A DNA stretch of 64,000 nt from Pholiota molesta (Eukaryota; Basidiomycota; Agaricomycetes; Agaricales; Strophariaceae). The DNA lies in NCBI GenBank assembly GCA_014925825.1, contig JACGCK010000001.1, positions 930,001 to 994,000 of the forward strand, given 5' to 3'. Positions 25,017-36,022 of the stretch are shown one piece after another (positions within the stretch are counted from its first letter, which is position 1; the number at the start of each line of letters is the position of its first letter). Position numbers and translations under genes: made by a program. The notes below the pieces were generated by a model. The model saw nothing but the letters and a program-made list of their open reading frames with translations. It was not told where the DNA came from and ran no database searches.

Positions 25017-26459
25017 TTAAATCAAACTAGCGGGAGGAGCAAGAGCAGGCTCTCCAGTTGGAGTGACGTATGCAGAAGAAAGCCCGCCATCAACTGTAAA
25101 ATCAGCACCCTACAATAAATAATTGTGTTAACAAAACAAAGGGTACTCAAATGGTATACACCATGAAGAGTTGTAAACATACCGTCACATAGCTGCTATC
25201 GTCGCTGGCCACTGCATTAATAGAATAGACCATCAGATATCCCTCGTATCGCAGCAGGAGAAAATCTAGCGCTTACAGAATAAGGCAGCCTTTGCAAGTT
25301 CAACGGCTTCTCCAAAACGGCCCATAGGAAGATGTACGAGCCTGCGCTGGCGCTTCTCCTCGGTGTTGAGGAAGTCCATTAAGAGGGCTATAGAATCGTG
25401 AGACAGATTATCGTTCAAATAAATTCATATATCATACGTGTCTTGAGTGGACCGCTGTTAAGGAGCGTATCAACATTAGGGTCATAAATTTAGAATCTGG
25501 ATGCGATACTTACGGGCAAAGCGAGTTGATGCGAATACCTTCTCGGGCATGAACCATGGCCAGTTCTCGAGTCATGGCAAGAACGCCACCCTAATAAAGG
25601 CCTGAATATTTGACAGTGATGCGACTTGAAATACTAGATACTTACCTTAGAAGCGGTGTCTAATAAGGTGAAGCGGTGTTAACATACAAAGATGGTGAAG
25701 GGAAAAAAATTACGAACATGCTAATTGGGGTGTCGCTGCACCCATAAGTGCTACGAAACTTGCGGTATTGATGATACTTCCCCCGACGTGGAGTCCTTTG
25801 GATTCATCGGTGGGGTTTTCGCGCATAGCGATAATTGCATATTTGCAACCCCACCAAACACCCTTGAGATTAATTTGCATAGTCAAGTCCCAGATTCGCT
25901 CCTCCGTATTGAGGGCATTATCGTCTTCAGGGTGCATGATACCTTTTCATTGAACTATAAATATTATTAGCATGAAAAACCTGCTCAGATTACGGACCGG
26001 CATTGTTAAACTGGAGGATCAAATTCATGCATTAGATGGTTAATGAAATAATACTATGAAAAATGCATACCATGATGTCCAATCGGCCAAACTCCTTCAC
26101 AGCCATCTCTACGGCAGCTTTCACGTCGGCTTCTTTGCCAACGTTGGCCATCACTGCCAATGCCTTCACATTTGGAAAGCGTTTTGTGATAAGGACAGCT
26201 CCTTTCTGCGCAGCTTCGAGATTAATATCTACGAGAAGGACACTTGCTCCTTCTTGCGCGAAAAGAATGGACGATTCCAATCCGATACCACTGTTTCAGA
26301 ATGATAATATGATCAGCTCAAACCCATATGTGAGATGTCCAATTACTGACGATCCAGCACCAGTAACAACAGCCACCTGGAGAAAGAGGCACGTTATAAA
26401 AAAACCTGATTCCATTCTAAGTAAGTTGAACATACCTTATTCTGAAGACGTCCAGGCAT
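25017..26459 (-). CDS. short-chain dehydrogenase/reductase (classical SDR)
   Basis: NAD(P)-dependent oxidoreductase of unknown substrate. Starts MPGRLQNK at 26459. The Rossmann glycine motif VAVVTGAGSGIGLESS is split by an intron inside GS. The acidic residue VDINLE after beta2 suggests NAD preference. The NNAG motif (FNNAGIM) is built around a 13-nt exon at 25998-26010. The catalytic Ser lies in SIINTASFVALMG. The catalytic YTASK is assembled from a split Tyr codon plus a 14-nt exon at 25646-25659. Downstream: LAMVHAREGIRINSLCPGPL and ALFLASDDSSYVTGADFTVD, the usual SDR C-terminus. About nine exons. No frame break once the microexons are used. Confidence 0.88.
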
Positions 26460-27015
26460 ATTGGTCAATAAGAGATGAGAGCAAGCATAAGAGCGATAAC
26501 GATAATAAGAGATTCCGCGTAGCCTAAAGGGGTTAGCTTCCATAATGTATCACCCAACATCGCGTTACTCTTTGGCACGTGAATCATGAAGCATTCCGGT
26601 CACACCGCGTCTAGACTCTAGGGGGGACAGACGTGTTACTTAAGTAGCTTGCGAATTAAGTGCTTGTGGGACGTTATAGAGATCCAATTCGAATATTCGT
26701 GTTGAGAGGGTGCATTTATATTTTAATTGCAAAGCCTAGGGTATACATTGTATGATCATCTGCCGAAAGCCTGTAAGTAAGCTAGACCTAGCTGGATATC
26801 TGACAAATTCAAACCAGTCCTTGACAATGAAATTAACAAGCGATCATTCCAGTGGTTGCTCAAAGAGGATGCTTCCTTTCGAACCTCACACATATACCAT
26901 CAATGGGCGGTGTTCGTCGTTATAAGTCATCAAAAGTTCTGGATGACATCGAGGGGCGGATCAGGTGGATCCATAAACGTACTTCGATTTTCAGACAAAA
27001 CCAACGATGAGGGGT
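26460..27015. other. intergenic between two minus-strand genes
   Basis: About 556 bp upstream of the SDR gene and downstream of the next minus-strand gene. A plus-strand ORF overlapping 26856-27224 runs into antisense of the neighbouring gene and is not credible. Nothing else recognised. Confidence 0.4.
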
Positions 27016-28496
27016 TTAAATCCGCAGAGATGTCGGAAAATCAGGGGGATAGCTTTCATCGTTGCTTTCAAACATGTCGTGAAAGTCTACAAGAGGATGA
27101 GGCAATGATGCACTCGAACTTCCAAGGTCAGACCCAGAATGCTGCTGAGAGGAGCCAGGTCCCCGATGCGTTGAATTTCCAGAGCGAGGAAATCGAATTG
27201 CCTGTTTTGAAGCTTTGGAAGTAGTTAAGCCGTTTACAGATCGAGGGTTGGTATGCCCTCCTTCACTTTCCGTTTCTGATTCCGTTTCCGATTCAGTGAC
27301 AGAATCTTCATCATGAGAAATCGAGTTGGAACTTTCATTCGTCGTGAATATACCAGCAAGAACATTCCTCCGGATAGGAATAGAGAACAGCTCATCTGAT
27401 AACGTTCTGAGAGGCATGCGATGGCTTGGAAAAATCGAAGTCGAAGAGCCGTGCCTTGAATCATAGTTATTAAACTTGAGACTAGGTGAATCTAGTAAGG
27501 GCACGCGAAGATAAGTGTTCTGATCTTGAAGGTAGTCCATCGACAAATCTTTCGTAGGGGCCATAAGTTCTATTTCGTGGTCCTGTGAGCTAGGTACTCT
27601 CTCGACGGATGTTTCGGCATTTGATTTTGCGTTCGTAGCGTTCGTAGCAGATCGTTCTCTGCGCGGGGAAGTGTCGAAAGGGTCAAGCAATTGGCTTTGA
27701 GACGATGAAATCACCTGTTCGGCCTCTGTCGCCGAAGAAAATCGTAAACTACGAGTCTTTCTTTGAGGAGTTGTTGTAGAAATTTGAGGATTTGCACTGA
27801 GGGGCATGCTAAGATTGGGCGAATCTTTGAAACGCCGCGCGGTGCTGATGATACAGGTAAAGCAGGTAGTTGATAATAGCTTTCCGGCCCATCCTGACTT
27901 TGAGATGAAGGGACACATCGATAACTTTTTGGAGAGTCTGGGGGATCCGACTCGTTATATAAGGTTCCATTGTGTGAAAAGCTTGATGGACTTGGAGTGG
28001 GGATGAAATTATTCAACGGTTTCCATGGAGTATCGTTCACATTTAAGACAGGGCTCTGTGGTAGGCGTGGCTGCGAGCGCGGTAAGGTTGTTGGGGTCGG
28101 TAAAGAAGTGCATGAATTATCAGCGCTTTCTTGAGCACGTGTGCTGCACCGTCGGGAAGACCTTTCAATCGTCGTAGGAGGTGTCTGTAGGGAGACGGCC
28201 ACTTTCCGTTTCTTCAGGACTTTAATATGTGGTGTATCTGGCGACAATCCAGAATCTATCTCGTCACCACCATTTGGATGGGCATAGACGTTGCTTGAGC
28301 GGTCTAATAGACTTTCTCTTGCAAATATGGATTCTTCCTCAGAACCACTAGCCTTAGTTTTCGGCTTCTCTCTTTTCTGCCTTTTGGAGGACGATGAAGC
28401 AACAGGTCGCGATTTTATCTTGCGCTTGTTTCCAGCAGTCGACGACTTGTATGGAAAAAAAGTTGTGATAGGGACGTCCCCACTAAATGTTGGCAT
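27016..28496 (-). CDS. hypothetical Ser/Pro-rich disordered protein with PIP-box-like N-terminus
   Basis: Family not recognised. The ATG at 28496 gives MPTFSGDVPITTFFPYKSS. The DVPITTFF string fits the PCNA-interacting pattern QxxIxxFF except for Asp in place of Gln. A basic cluster follows at once (SSKRQKREKPKTK), plausibly a nuclear localisation signal. The rest is Ser/Thr/Pro-rich with many SP/TP sites (LPTPTTLPRSQPRLPQSPVL, KPLNNFIPTPSPSS), then an acidic Ser/Glu run near the end (EDSVTESETESETESEGG). The reading frame changes near 27850; one added base, or an approximately 98-nt intron, joins ...YYQLPALP to ...TRSLRFSSATE. A nuclear DNA-replication or repair role is only a suggestion. 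Confidence 0.55.
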
Positions 28497-29337
28497 GTTG
28501 GTCGCGAACGGGGTGTATATGATGTGTCAGAAGGCTGTCAGGAGCGATTGACATGAGCAGAAAAGTTGGCTATTGCAGCGAGACGCCCAGCCACTGGTAG
28601 GGAGTATGTAGTAAGCGCTTCGCGTATACCGTGTAAGGAGGTGTTGAGTCTTGACTCTTGAGCTTGATTGACTAAACGAGCAATAAACGAGCGTTATGAC
28701 CGTTTATCACGTGATCGTGATTGAGTAAGTCACGCAGTGGCAGTGCCGTTATGTTACAGCGTTGTCACTGTCAGCCAGGCCCGCTCAACATTAAATTTGA
28801 ACGTTTGAACGTACACTTTGCCTCATTATAACGAGATAATTTGTGTCGCAACCAGCCTCATGATCTGCAACGAAATTCTACGTCGAAGCTTTGTTTTCTT
28901 ACAAAATGCCAACCCATTCAGCAACGCTCAAGTCTGCTCAAGTGCTTGTCAAGTGCTTCCCAGAAATCCTGCCTTGTAAGAGTTTGCCTAATCGAATTAG
29001 CTTTTGAAATTCAGGCCATCTAGACGCCTACTTTCTATTGATTCGACACAGGTCCAGCCTCACCGATGCATCGGATACATAGTACTCTGACCGCCCCGAA
29101 TTAGTTCTCACCTGGTTCTTACCCAAAGGCGATGTCGATTCCCATGGGTCTGGCATAGGAAGAACAACTTCGCAGAACCCCGTCGCAGACCATTTGGAGG
29201 CGTGGATTGTCCACTTATACGCACGGTGGTCAAAAATAAAACTGAATGTGTCAGCTCCCCAGCACCTAGTAAAGATAGGAGATTGTGCGGCCTTGGACTC
29301 TCACTTCCTTCACATAGCAAGCGTTTGTGAACTAACA
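28497..29337. promoter_or_regulatory. divergent intergenic region upstream of nitrite reductase
   Basis: 841 bp between divergent starts. Two HGATAR sites (the AreA/Nit2 nitrogen-control motif) are present: AGATAA at 28834-28839 and AGATAG at 29273-29278. A CACGTG E-box lies at 28708-28713. Two GATA hexamers in 841 bp is near chance, so this is weak evidence for nitrogen control. Confidence 0.35.
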
Positions 29338-32300
29338 TGACCGACCCTATTCACGACCACGATCGGCGTAGTTTGTCAATGAAAAGCTCTAATGACACCC
29401 GGACCATTCTTGTCATCGGTATGGGCATGGTTTGTTTATTTGCCTTATGTTCCTATAGATGCTTTACTATGATACTGGCAGACCTCAATAGCTTTTATCG
29501 AAAAACTATTCGAATACGAGGATGATGACAGTAACGATAACGGTTGGACTGTGATCGTTGTAGGAGAAGAACCGCATCTCGCGTACAACCGCGTCGGACT
29601 GGTGGAGCTTGTAACTTCTTCAACTATGATTTTCATCTAATCAGTATTGGATAGACTCAATACTTCTCTCACCGCACCATCGAGGATTTGTATCTTCAAC
29701 CTTTATCATGGTACACATCATATCCAGAACACAAGCTATCCTATATTACGAATGATACTGTCTCCCGTCTGGATACGACTCAGAAAAGAGCGCGGACCAA
29801 CAATGTGAGAATCCTAAACATCAAATATATATCGATTGCATTAACTCGTCTCCAGGGGCTTGAGATAAGCTACGACATTTGCGTTTTTGCAACAGGCTCG
29901 CAGGCAGCCATACCTCCTTGGCTGACGCCTTCGTACGCGGAAACGATTCGTGGTATATTTTCATATCGAAATGTGGCCGATCTGGAACGAATCATAGAAT
30001 ATTCACGCCAGCAATCAGTGAAGAATGTTGCGGTTGTTGGTGGTGGCTTACTTGGACTCGAAGCTGCGAAGGCCATTTCTGATCTTAATGGCATATCTGG
30101 GTTACGATAGTCGAAAGAAATAAATGGGTACACTCATCCATCCTTTATATCTTCCCGAAAGCTGACAGGATTTTAGATTTTAGCCGTCAACTGGACCAAA
30201 AAGGTGGTGAAATGGTCCTAGACCAAGTGAACGCCATGGATATACAATGTCTCGTGGAGTCTCGTGTTCAGTCACCTATTGTTGAAGAGAAGGACGGACA
30301 TCACTTTTTCAAAGGTTTAACACTCGATGACGGATCCAAACACCCATTTGACATGCTTATTTTCGCGATGGGCATAACTCCTCGTGATGAACTTGCTCGA
30401 ACATCCGCCATTGATGTTCATAAAAGAGGAGGTATTGTCATTCAATCCGATTTGAAGACCTCTATGGATAACATCTATGCAATTGGCGAGTGTGCGTCAT
30501 GGGAAGAAAAGACCTATGGCTTCATTGCTCCTGGCATAGAGATGGCCAGTGTGTTGGCGTACAACCTCACCAAAGGGCGACATCAAAAACTCAAATCCAT
30601 AAACACCCCCGATATTAGCACGAAGCTCAAGCTAGCTGGAGTGAACGTTGCATGTTTTGGAGACTATTTTGCCGATATCAACGTCGATGGTCCCAGTGGC
30701 ATCGATAACAGAAGTAACCCCGTTGCAGATTCCGGCCTGTCCGTGCTCTTTCGTATCACGACCCTTTCGGTGCAGTCTACAAGAAGTTTCTCTTACCGCC
30801 GACGGCAAATACCTGGTAGGAGGTATTATGGTGGGCGACGTCAACGATTATACGAAATTACTTTCTCTAGTCAAACAACATGTGAGCATCAATGATCGTT
30901 TCTATCTCATTACCTTAATTCATCGATCATAGAAATCTCTAGAGATACCACCCGGCCAGCTAATCCTTGGCGTCCCTCGCAATGAAGGAGAATTTGACGG
31001 AGACGACCTGGATGACAGTACTCAAATTTGCTCATGCTACAATGTCTCGAAGGGTGCCCTCGCTCAAGCTGTGCAGGGAGGCTGTAAATCATTCGGGGAA
31101 GTCAAATCGAAAACGAAAGCTGGCACAGGCTGTGGCGGCTGTGTTCCTCTTGCAACGTCTATATTCAACTCTGAAATGAAGAAGCTGGGGCACGCAGTGA
31201 TGAACCACATATGCCTGCACTTTAAAAAGAGTCGTCAGGACCTCTTCATGATTGTCAAGATCAAGAAGTTGACCACTTTTGATGAGGTGATGAAGGAAGC
31301 TGGCAGCAATCCGAAGTCTATAGGATGCGAAATATGCAAACCGGCAGTTGCCAGCATCTTATCAAGCCTGCATAACGAATTCGTCATGAAACCTATTCAT
31401 CACCAAAACCAGGACACCAATGATAAATACCTAGCAAATATCCAGCGCAATGGATCATATTCCGTTATTCCACGAATCCCCGCTGGAGAAATTGTAAATC
31501 GGTCTTTCTTTCTCATTCCCTTCGCGAAGCTCATAGTTGACATCTGATTAGACACCAGAAAAACTCAAAGTTCTCGGGATTGTCGCCCAGAAATATTCAC
31601 TATATACGAAAATCACAGGAGGGTAAGCATTGTTGAATCTTTCCCTTTTTGATCCTCAAAAGTTAAACGCAACGATAGACAAAGGATTGACCTTTTCGGG
31701 GCCAAAAAGCAAGATCTACCTAATATATGGGAAGAATTGGATCGGCTGGATTTGAAAGCGGCCACGCTTATGGCAAAGCTCTTAGGACGGTTAAGAGCTG
31801 TGTCGGAACTAGTTGGTGCCGATTTGGAGTCGGTGACTCTGTTGGACTTGCGGTAGAATTGGAAGAGAGATATAAAGGTATCCGAGCACCTCATAAATTC
31901 AAAGGAGGGGTTAGTGGGTGCGTCCGTGAGTGTGCTGAAGCGCAAGGGAAAGGTCTGTCTCGTCTCCTAGCGACGTCACGCTCTTACTTATTTCACTCAC
32001 AAATGAATAGATTTTGGCGTCATTGCCACCAACAATGGATGGAACGTATACGTTGGAGGAAATGGCGGTGCGAAGCCCAGACACGCTGAACTACTTGCCA
32101 CCGATGTCTCGAGAGAAAGAGTACGTTATTTTAAAAACTGACGATCGACCTCCTGAAAGTTAGTTCCTCAGGCCGTTCAAATAATTGATCGATTCTTGAT
32201 GCTCTACATTCAATCTGCCGATCGATTGCAACGAACTGCGAGATGGGTGGAGTCTCTGGGAGAATCTGGTAAAAACGGTTTGGACTATCTTAAACGTGTG

Positions 32301-33250
32301 ATCCTGGACGATGCTCTTGGGATATGCAAGGATCTAGATCAGTCGATGGAGGCCTTGGTCGGCACCTATTTCGATGAATGGGCGGAAGTAGTGCGAAACC
32401 CTGAGAAAAGAGCACTTTTCCGACAGGTATGAATTTCCTTATCTTTGGTGTCCAATAACGCGCTCAAATGTCAACATATTTCATGCTAGTTTGCCAATAC
32501 AGACGAAGTCAAAGAAGGAAGTGAAATCATCAATGAAAGGGGGCAGAAGCGACCCGCGGACTGGCCTCAGGAATCAGAACCGTTGAAGTTCCAAAATACA
32601 GACATACCAAAAAGCGATTGGAAGTGGCGTAAAGTTGCCAAGGTTGCAGATCTTCGACCAACAAGCGAAGGATCAACTTCAATCGTGATCAATTATTCCG
32701 ACACTCAGCTTGCTGTATTCAGGCTAGCAAATGGTGAATTGTACGCGACGCAGCAACTGTGCCCACATCGTCGAGCTTTCGTTCTTTCGGATGGGATTTT
32801 GGGAGAAACTTCTGAAGGAAAGGCTTACATCTCTTGTCCTTTGCACAAGTCGGTTTGCGATATTTTATGTGCCCGCCAAATACTGACATAAAGGCAGGAG
32901 AAACTTTACTCTGCAAGGGGGTGAATGTCTGGGTGATGATAATTACAAGGTTATGACTTTCGAGGTTTGTCACTGGACCTTCTCAGAACTGCCACCGATT
33001 CTGATATCTTATGTAGGTCAAAGAGGAAAACGAGGATCTCTTAATCAAGCTTCCTGAACCTGATGCCATTGATGCTGTCCTCGGCACTAGCAAATGGATG
33101 GTTAAGCAAGCTGCGAAGGAAAGTCGCAACATCAGCTCGGTGAATCATATGAGATTGTGGCCCCCAAACACGAAGTGCAAAATTCTAGTGCAATGGAGGG
33201 AGCGGTGGTTCGAGGCTGTGTGAGCAGCAACAAGGATTTAAATTGGTAAA
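29338..33250 (+). CDS. niiA: assimilatory nitrite reductase [NAD(P)H], frame disrupted
   Basis: Fungal NirB-NirD fusion reducing nitrite to ammonium. N-terminal FAD/NAD(P)H domain: [61 protein letters not shown]-type [2Fe-2S] region: [10 protein letters not shown]...GTGCGGC. Sirohaem/[4Fe-4S] region: [10 protein letters not shown] and [14 protein letters not shown], with all four cysteines present. C-terminal Rieske-like domain: CPHRRAF...CPLHK. The reading frame must shift about seven times: near 30100, 30183, 30730, 30793, 31740, 32121 and 33119. Each is cured by one added base, restoring [49 protein letters not shown], the donor after REKE, and [10 protein letters not shown]. The end coordinate is the stop in the restored frame; the raw frame stops near 33222. 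Either a decaying gene or a patch of poor sequence. No nitrate reductase or nitrate transporter lies beside it. Confidence 0.85.
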
Positions 33251-33558
33251 GGCAAAGGGTATTATTCATAGCGGTTAGCTAAAGTTACTGAAGTTATTCA
33301 AGTTGATTTGATGTGCTCAAAAGTGCTGGGAAGTTGTGGTGTTTTTTTTGTTGTTTGCGCCAGTGATGGATGACATTGTCCTAATTATAATGGCATACTT
33401 ATTTATTGAGTCTTGACGCGACGCTCCTAGCGGAGTTGACACGTCCAAAGCCATTCAAACTCAGTTGAACGCGTCAAGTTATTTGAACATCACCACAACA
33501 GTTCTCATTCTTCACCATAACCTATGGAAAACGATATCCCTCTACTAAGAAAAGAAAG
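33251..33558. other. intergenic niiA/dUTPase
   Basis: About 308 bp between two plus-strand genes. Holds a T-run (TTTTTTTTG near 33342) and the presumed dUTPase promoter. Nothing else seen. Confidence 0.4.
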
Positions 33559-34246
33559 ATGTCTCCTGAATCCGACTCAACCACGCCTCAAGCACCCGTT
33601 ACAAAGTTGCTCATCAAACGCCTCTCCGAAAAAGCCAAAATCCCCACTCGTGGGTCCGCATTGGCGGCAGGTTATGATTTGTATAGGTATGACCAGGAAA
33701 ACATTTTATAATAAGTTTTTAATGCCATTGTACGCGTAGTGCGGAAAGAAAAGTCATCCCTGCCCATGGCAAAGCACTCGTCATACACAACTCTCCATTG
33801 CTGTCCCTGTGGGTACTTATGGACGCGTCGCACCTCGTAGTGGTCTAGGTTGGCACGTTGCGTTTAATATCCTACCAGACATTAAATCGTTGTCCAGCTT
33901 CCAAGTTCATGATTGATACAGGAGCAGGTGTGATTGACGCAGATTACCGTGGCGTAGTCTTTGTTCTCCTTTTCAACCATTCCGATAAAGACTTTCAAGG
34001 TGAGTTTTCCATTCCAGGTGACAAGATAGGCCTTGTTTCTCACGATACATGGCAGTTGAGGAGGGAGATCGAATTGCCCAGTTGATCATTGAGAGGATTT
34101 ATACCCCAGATATTCTCGAAGTTGATGTAAGTTCTTGGGCTGCATTTTATTGAGAACGCCATTAACATATAGACTGTTCTCAGGACCTCGAAGAACGATA
34201 CGCGGGGCTGGAGGATTCGGTTCTACCGGTGGCCACACCCTCTTAA
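33559..34246 (+). CDS. DUT1: dUTP diphosphatase (trimeric dUTPase)
   Basis: Hydrolyses dUTP to dUMP and pyrophosphate, keeping uracil out of DNA. The ATG at 33559 starts [17 protein letters not shown], then motif 1 [14 protein letters not shown], motif 2 GRVAPRSGL, motif 3 [13 protein letters not shown] and motif 4 [15 protein letters not shown]. The end is [20 protein letters not shown] 57-nt intron separates KDFQ from VEEGD. The glycine-rich motif 5 is not obvious: the C-terminus ends near ...RYAGLEDSV rather than the usual RGxGGFGSTG, so the phosphate-clamping arm looks missing or altered, or a further exon exists. One frame break near 33781 (in KALV...[10 protein letters not shown]) is cured by a single base. 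As the enzyme is essential, that break is more likely technical. Overlaps the 3' side of GatC transcription only in the flank. Confidence 0.85.
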
Positions 34247-34373
34247 ATGGAGGGCCAGCAGGAGAATGATCACCAGTCGTTCGCGAATTAAACAACTTCC
34301 ATCTACGAAGCCATGTTATATACTGCATCTTGTATGATTTAGGAGAGGATTCGTACCAGCAAAGCCATAGTAC

Positions 34374-34838
34374 TCATCGCCTTCTGTCTGAATCAACAAT
34401 ATAAAATTGATCCTGTATACGGGAAGCATGCTTCAGAAGGTCTTGTCCAGATTTGCTTCGTTGCTCGGGATAAACCGCTTGCATATCGGCGTCTTCGATT
34501 TCCCCTCGTCCCTTTACTGAAATGCCGGAAGTGTCGACCAGCCTTACGGCTTCCACTAATCTAACCATTTCCTCTAGTTGCTCTTGTACGGACTTGAATT
34601 GTGAAGTGTCCTCCTTTGGACATATTAATGCGGACAACTCATACAGTCTGTGAATGGTTTTGGGGGATAACTTTGGTTGAGGATATGAGGAGAGTAAATC
34701 ATTCACCGACCATGTCGGTTGGACTGGAATGCCGCATGAATCTGATTTCGGAGCGGCAGGGGTAAATATTGTCCTGGAGGGCGCGTTGAGCGACGCGAAA
34801 GATGGCCGAAGACTGCTATGGAGAGATCGCAGAGCCAT
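34374..34838 (-). CDS. GATC: mitochondrial glutamyl-tRNA(Gln) amidotransferase subunit C-like
   Basis: Small subunit of the GatCAB/GatFAB complex that converts Glu-tRNA(Gln) to Gln-tRNA(Gln) in mitochondria. Single exon of 154 codons. Presequence MALRSLHSSLRPSFASLNAP, then the GatC helices: LSPKTIHRLYELSALICPKE, QLEEMVRLVEAVRLVDTSGI, and the C-terminal pattern GQDLLKHASRIQDQFYIVDS. The hxxxFYVV ending is typical of GatC. An adjacent downstream ORF (34086-34328) is antisense to dUTPase and probably not part of it. The start at 34838 gives a good presequ.ence. Divergent from mS34; start codons lie 145 bp apart. Confidence 0.82.
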   Translation of the reverse strand: MALRSLHSSLRPSFASLNAPSRTIFTPAAPKSDSCGIPVQPTWSVNDLLSSYPQPKLSPKTIHRLYELSALICPKEDTSQFKSVQEQLEEMVRLVEAVRLVDTSGISVKGRGEIEDADMQAVYPEQRSKSGQDLLKHASRIQDQFYIVDSDRRR

Positions 34839-34983
34839 TTTATGTGGTCAATGGTAGCTGGTTCAGTTCAGCTGAGCTTGAATTTCAGATTTGGATTTGG
34901 TCACAAAATATCTTTTCCATTAACCGTCGTTCCCTTCATATATCTGTCACGACCTCCATTCCTTCCCAATAGTCAACGAGATA
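34839..34983. promoter_or_regulatory. bidirectional promoter GatC/mS34
   Basis: A 145-bp gap between two mitochondrial-translation genes. A CCAAT box lies at 34966-34970, very close to the mS34 start. Likely one shared regulatory region. Confidence 0.5.
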
Positions 34984-35455
34984 ATGTCGGTTGCAAACAC
35001 TACAGCAGCACTTTCCCAAACACTCAAGCATCTGCTCCCGACCAAAGGGCTGCCACCGGTCCTCAAGCCACGATGCGGCAACCTTTATGAAGTACTGTCG
35101 CGTACTCCAAGTGGTGGAATTGGATTGGAGGTTCATCAGACGCGATGGGCCGAGAAGAACATTGGGAATTCCTATTGGGTCATCACTCGTTCACAATTCA
35201 AGCTACAAGGAAAGCACGGAAAGGCTTGGGGGCGTTTATACTGGAAAGGTTCGTCTACCATATTGAATAATAACCCTTGAGCATGCTATAACAACTCTTT
35301 CTCGTGAAATAGGTGTCCCCGTGAGTCAGAAGGATGAACGCATCCCCGGTAGCTTGAAATATACTTGGAGTGAGGGTCGTTCGGTTGCGAAATCTCTCAG
35401 CGCATCATCCCAGATGCCTGGGGCTGCCTCTGCAAAACCTATGGCCACACCTTGA
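34984..35455 (+). CDS. MRPS34: mitochondrial small-subunit ribosomal protein mS34
   Basis: Mitoribosome small-subunit protein of the MRP-S34 family. The ATG at 34984 gives MSVANTTAALSQTLKHLLPT, then GNLYEVLSRTPSGGIGLEVH, TRWAEKNIGNSYWVITRSQF and GKHGKAWGRLYWKG. This corresponds to the human pattern LWELL...GVGR...YWRLTR...HGRAWGILTFKG. One intron separates WKG from VPVSQKDERIPGSLKYTW. The end is AAQASAKP-like, closing with KPMATP at 35453-35455. About 140 aa. Frame intact. Confidence 0.82.
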
Positions 35456-36022
35456 CCAAAAGTAGGTGAAAATCATATTTTAATCGTATCGCAATAACTA
35501 AAACTTGCTTGCTAGTATAATATCCTTGTAATTTATATCCAACTCGGACCCCTTCCAATTATATTTAATTCCGGAGTCTTTCTCTCTCTTCAGACCACGG
35601 CCACCAACTACAACTGAATGCATCTGTTGAATCCTAGATCTTTTTTCTTTCATTTGGCAACAATAATCCTCGTCTCTGAAGGTCGACGTCGCTTATGGGT
35701 AGTGACTCTGAATCTTTAAAATAGCAATAAATAAGGAATCTGCTTAATGACCCAGTCGTATATGGTGCTCGTTCATCACGCATCATAACGAAAGCCTTGG
35801 TTCGCCACGAACAATTTCAGCCACCTTTCACACCGTAGATTTGCAGGCTCCGCGAGATAAAGCAAAATTAGTGGATCTAAGTATCCGCACGCAGATCAAT
35901 CAGACATGTATCAATTCGAAATCTACCAGTACAATAAAGTGGTATTCGAATAAAAACTTCGTCATTTGAATGACCAAAGGTATTATACAGGCAGACGAGT
36001 TTTGGCATGCACGATCGAGCAT
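35456..36022. other. intergenic, convergent 3' ends
   Basis: About 567 bp between mS34 (+) and the metalloprotease stop (-). AT-rich; ORFs are short and unconvincing. Nothing recognised. Confidence 0.4.

Noticed and set aside
26856..27224. 122-codon plus-strand ORF
   Set aside because: Runs antisense into the Ser/Pro-rich minus-strand gene; no family resemblance.
30101..30183. An 83-nt GT-AG intron in nitrite reductase that would hide two frame breaks
   Set aside because: It splices in frame and has a CTGAC branch-like site. However, the removed segment encodes VTIVERNKW, a conserved part of the NAD-binding domain, and contains its own normal intron at NKW|GTACAC. It is more likely coding sequence with missing bases.
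34086..34328. Minus-strand ORF as a second GatC exon
   Set aside because: Mostly antisense to the dUTPase 3' exon and intron. GatC already ends in a family-typical FYIVDS tail.
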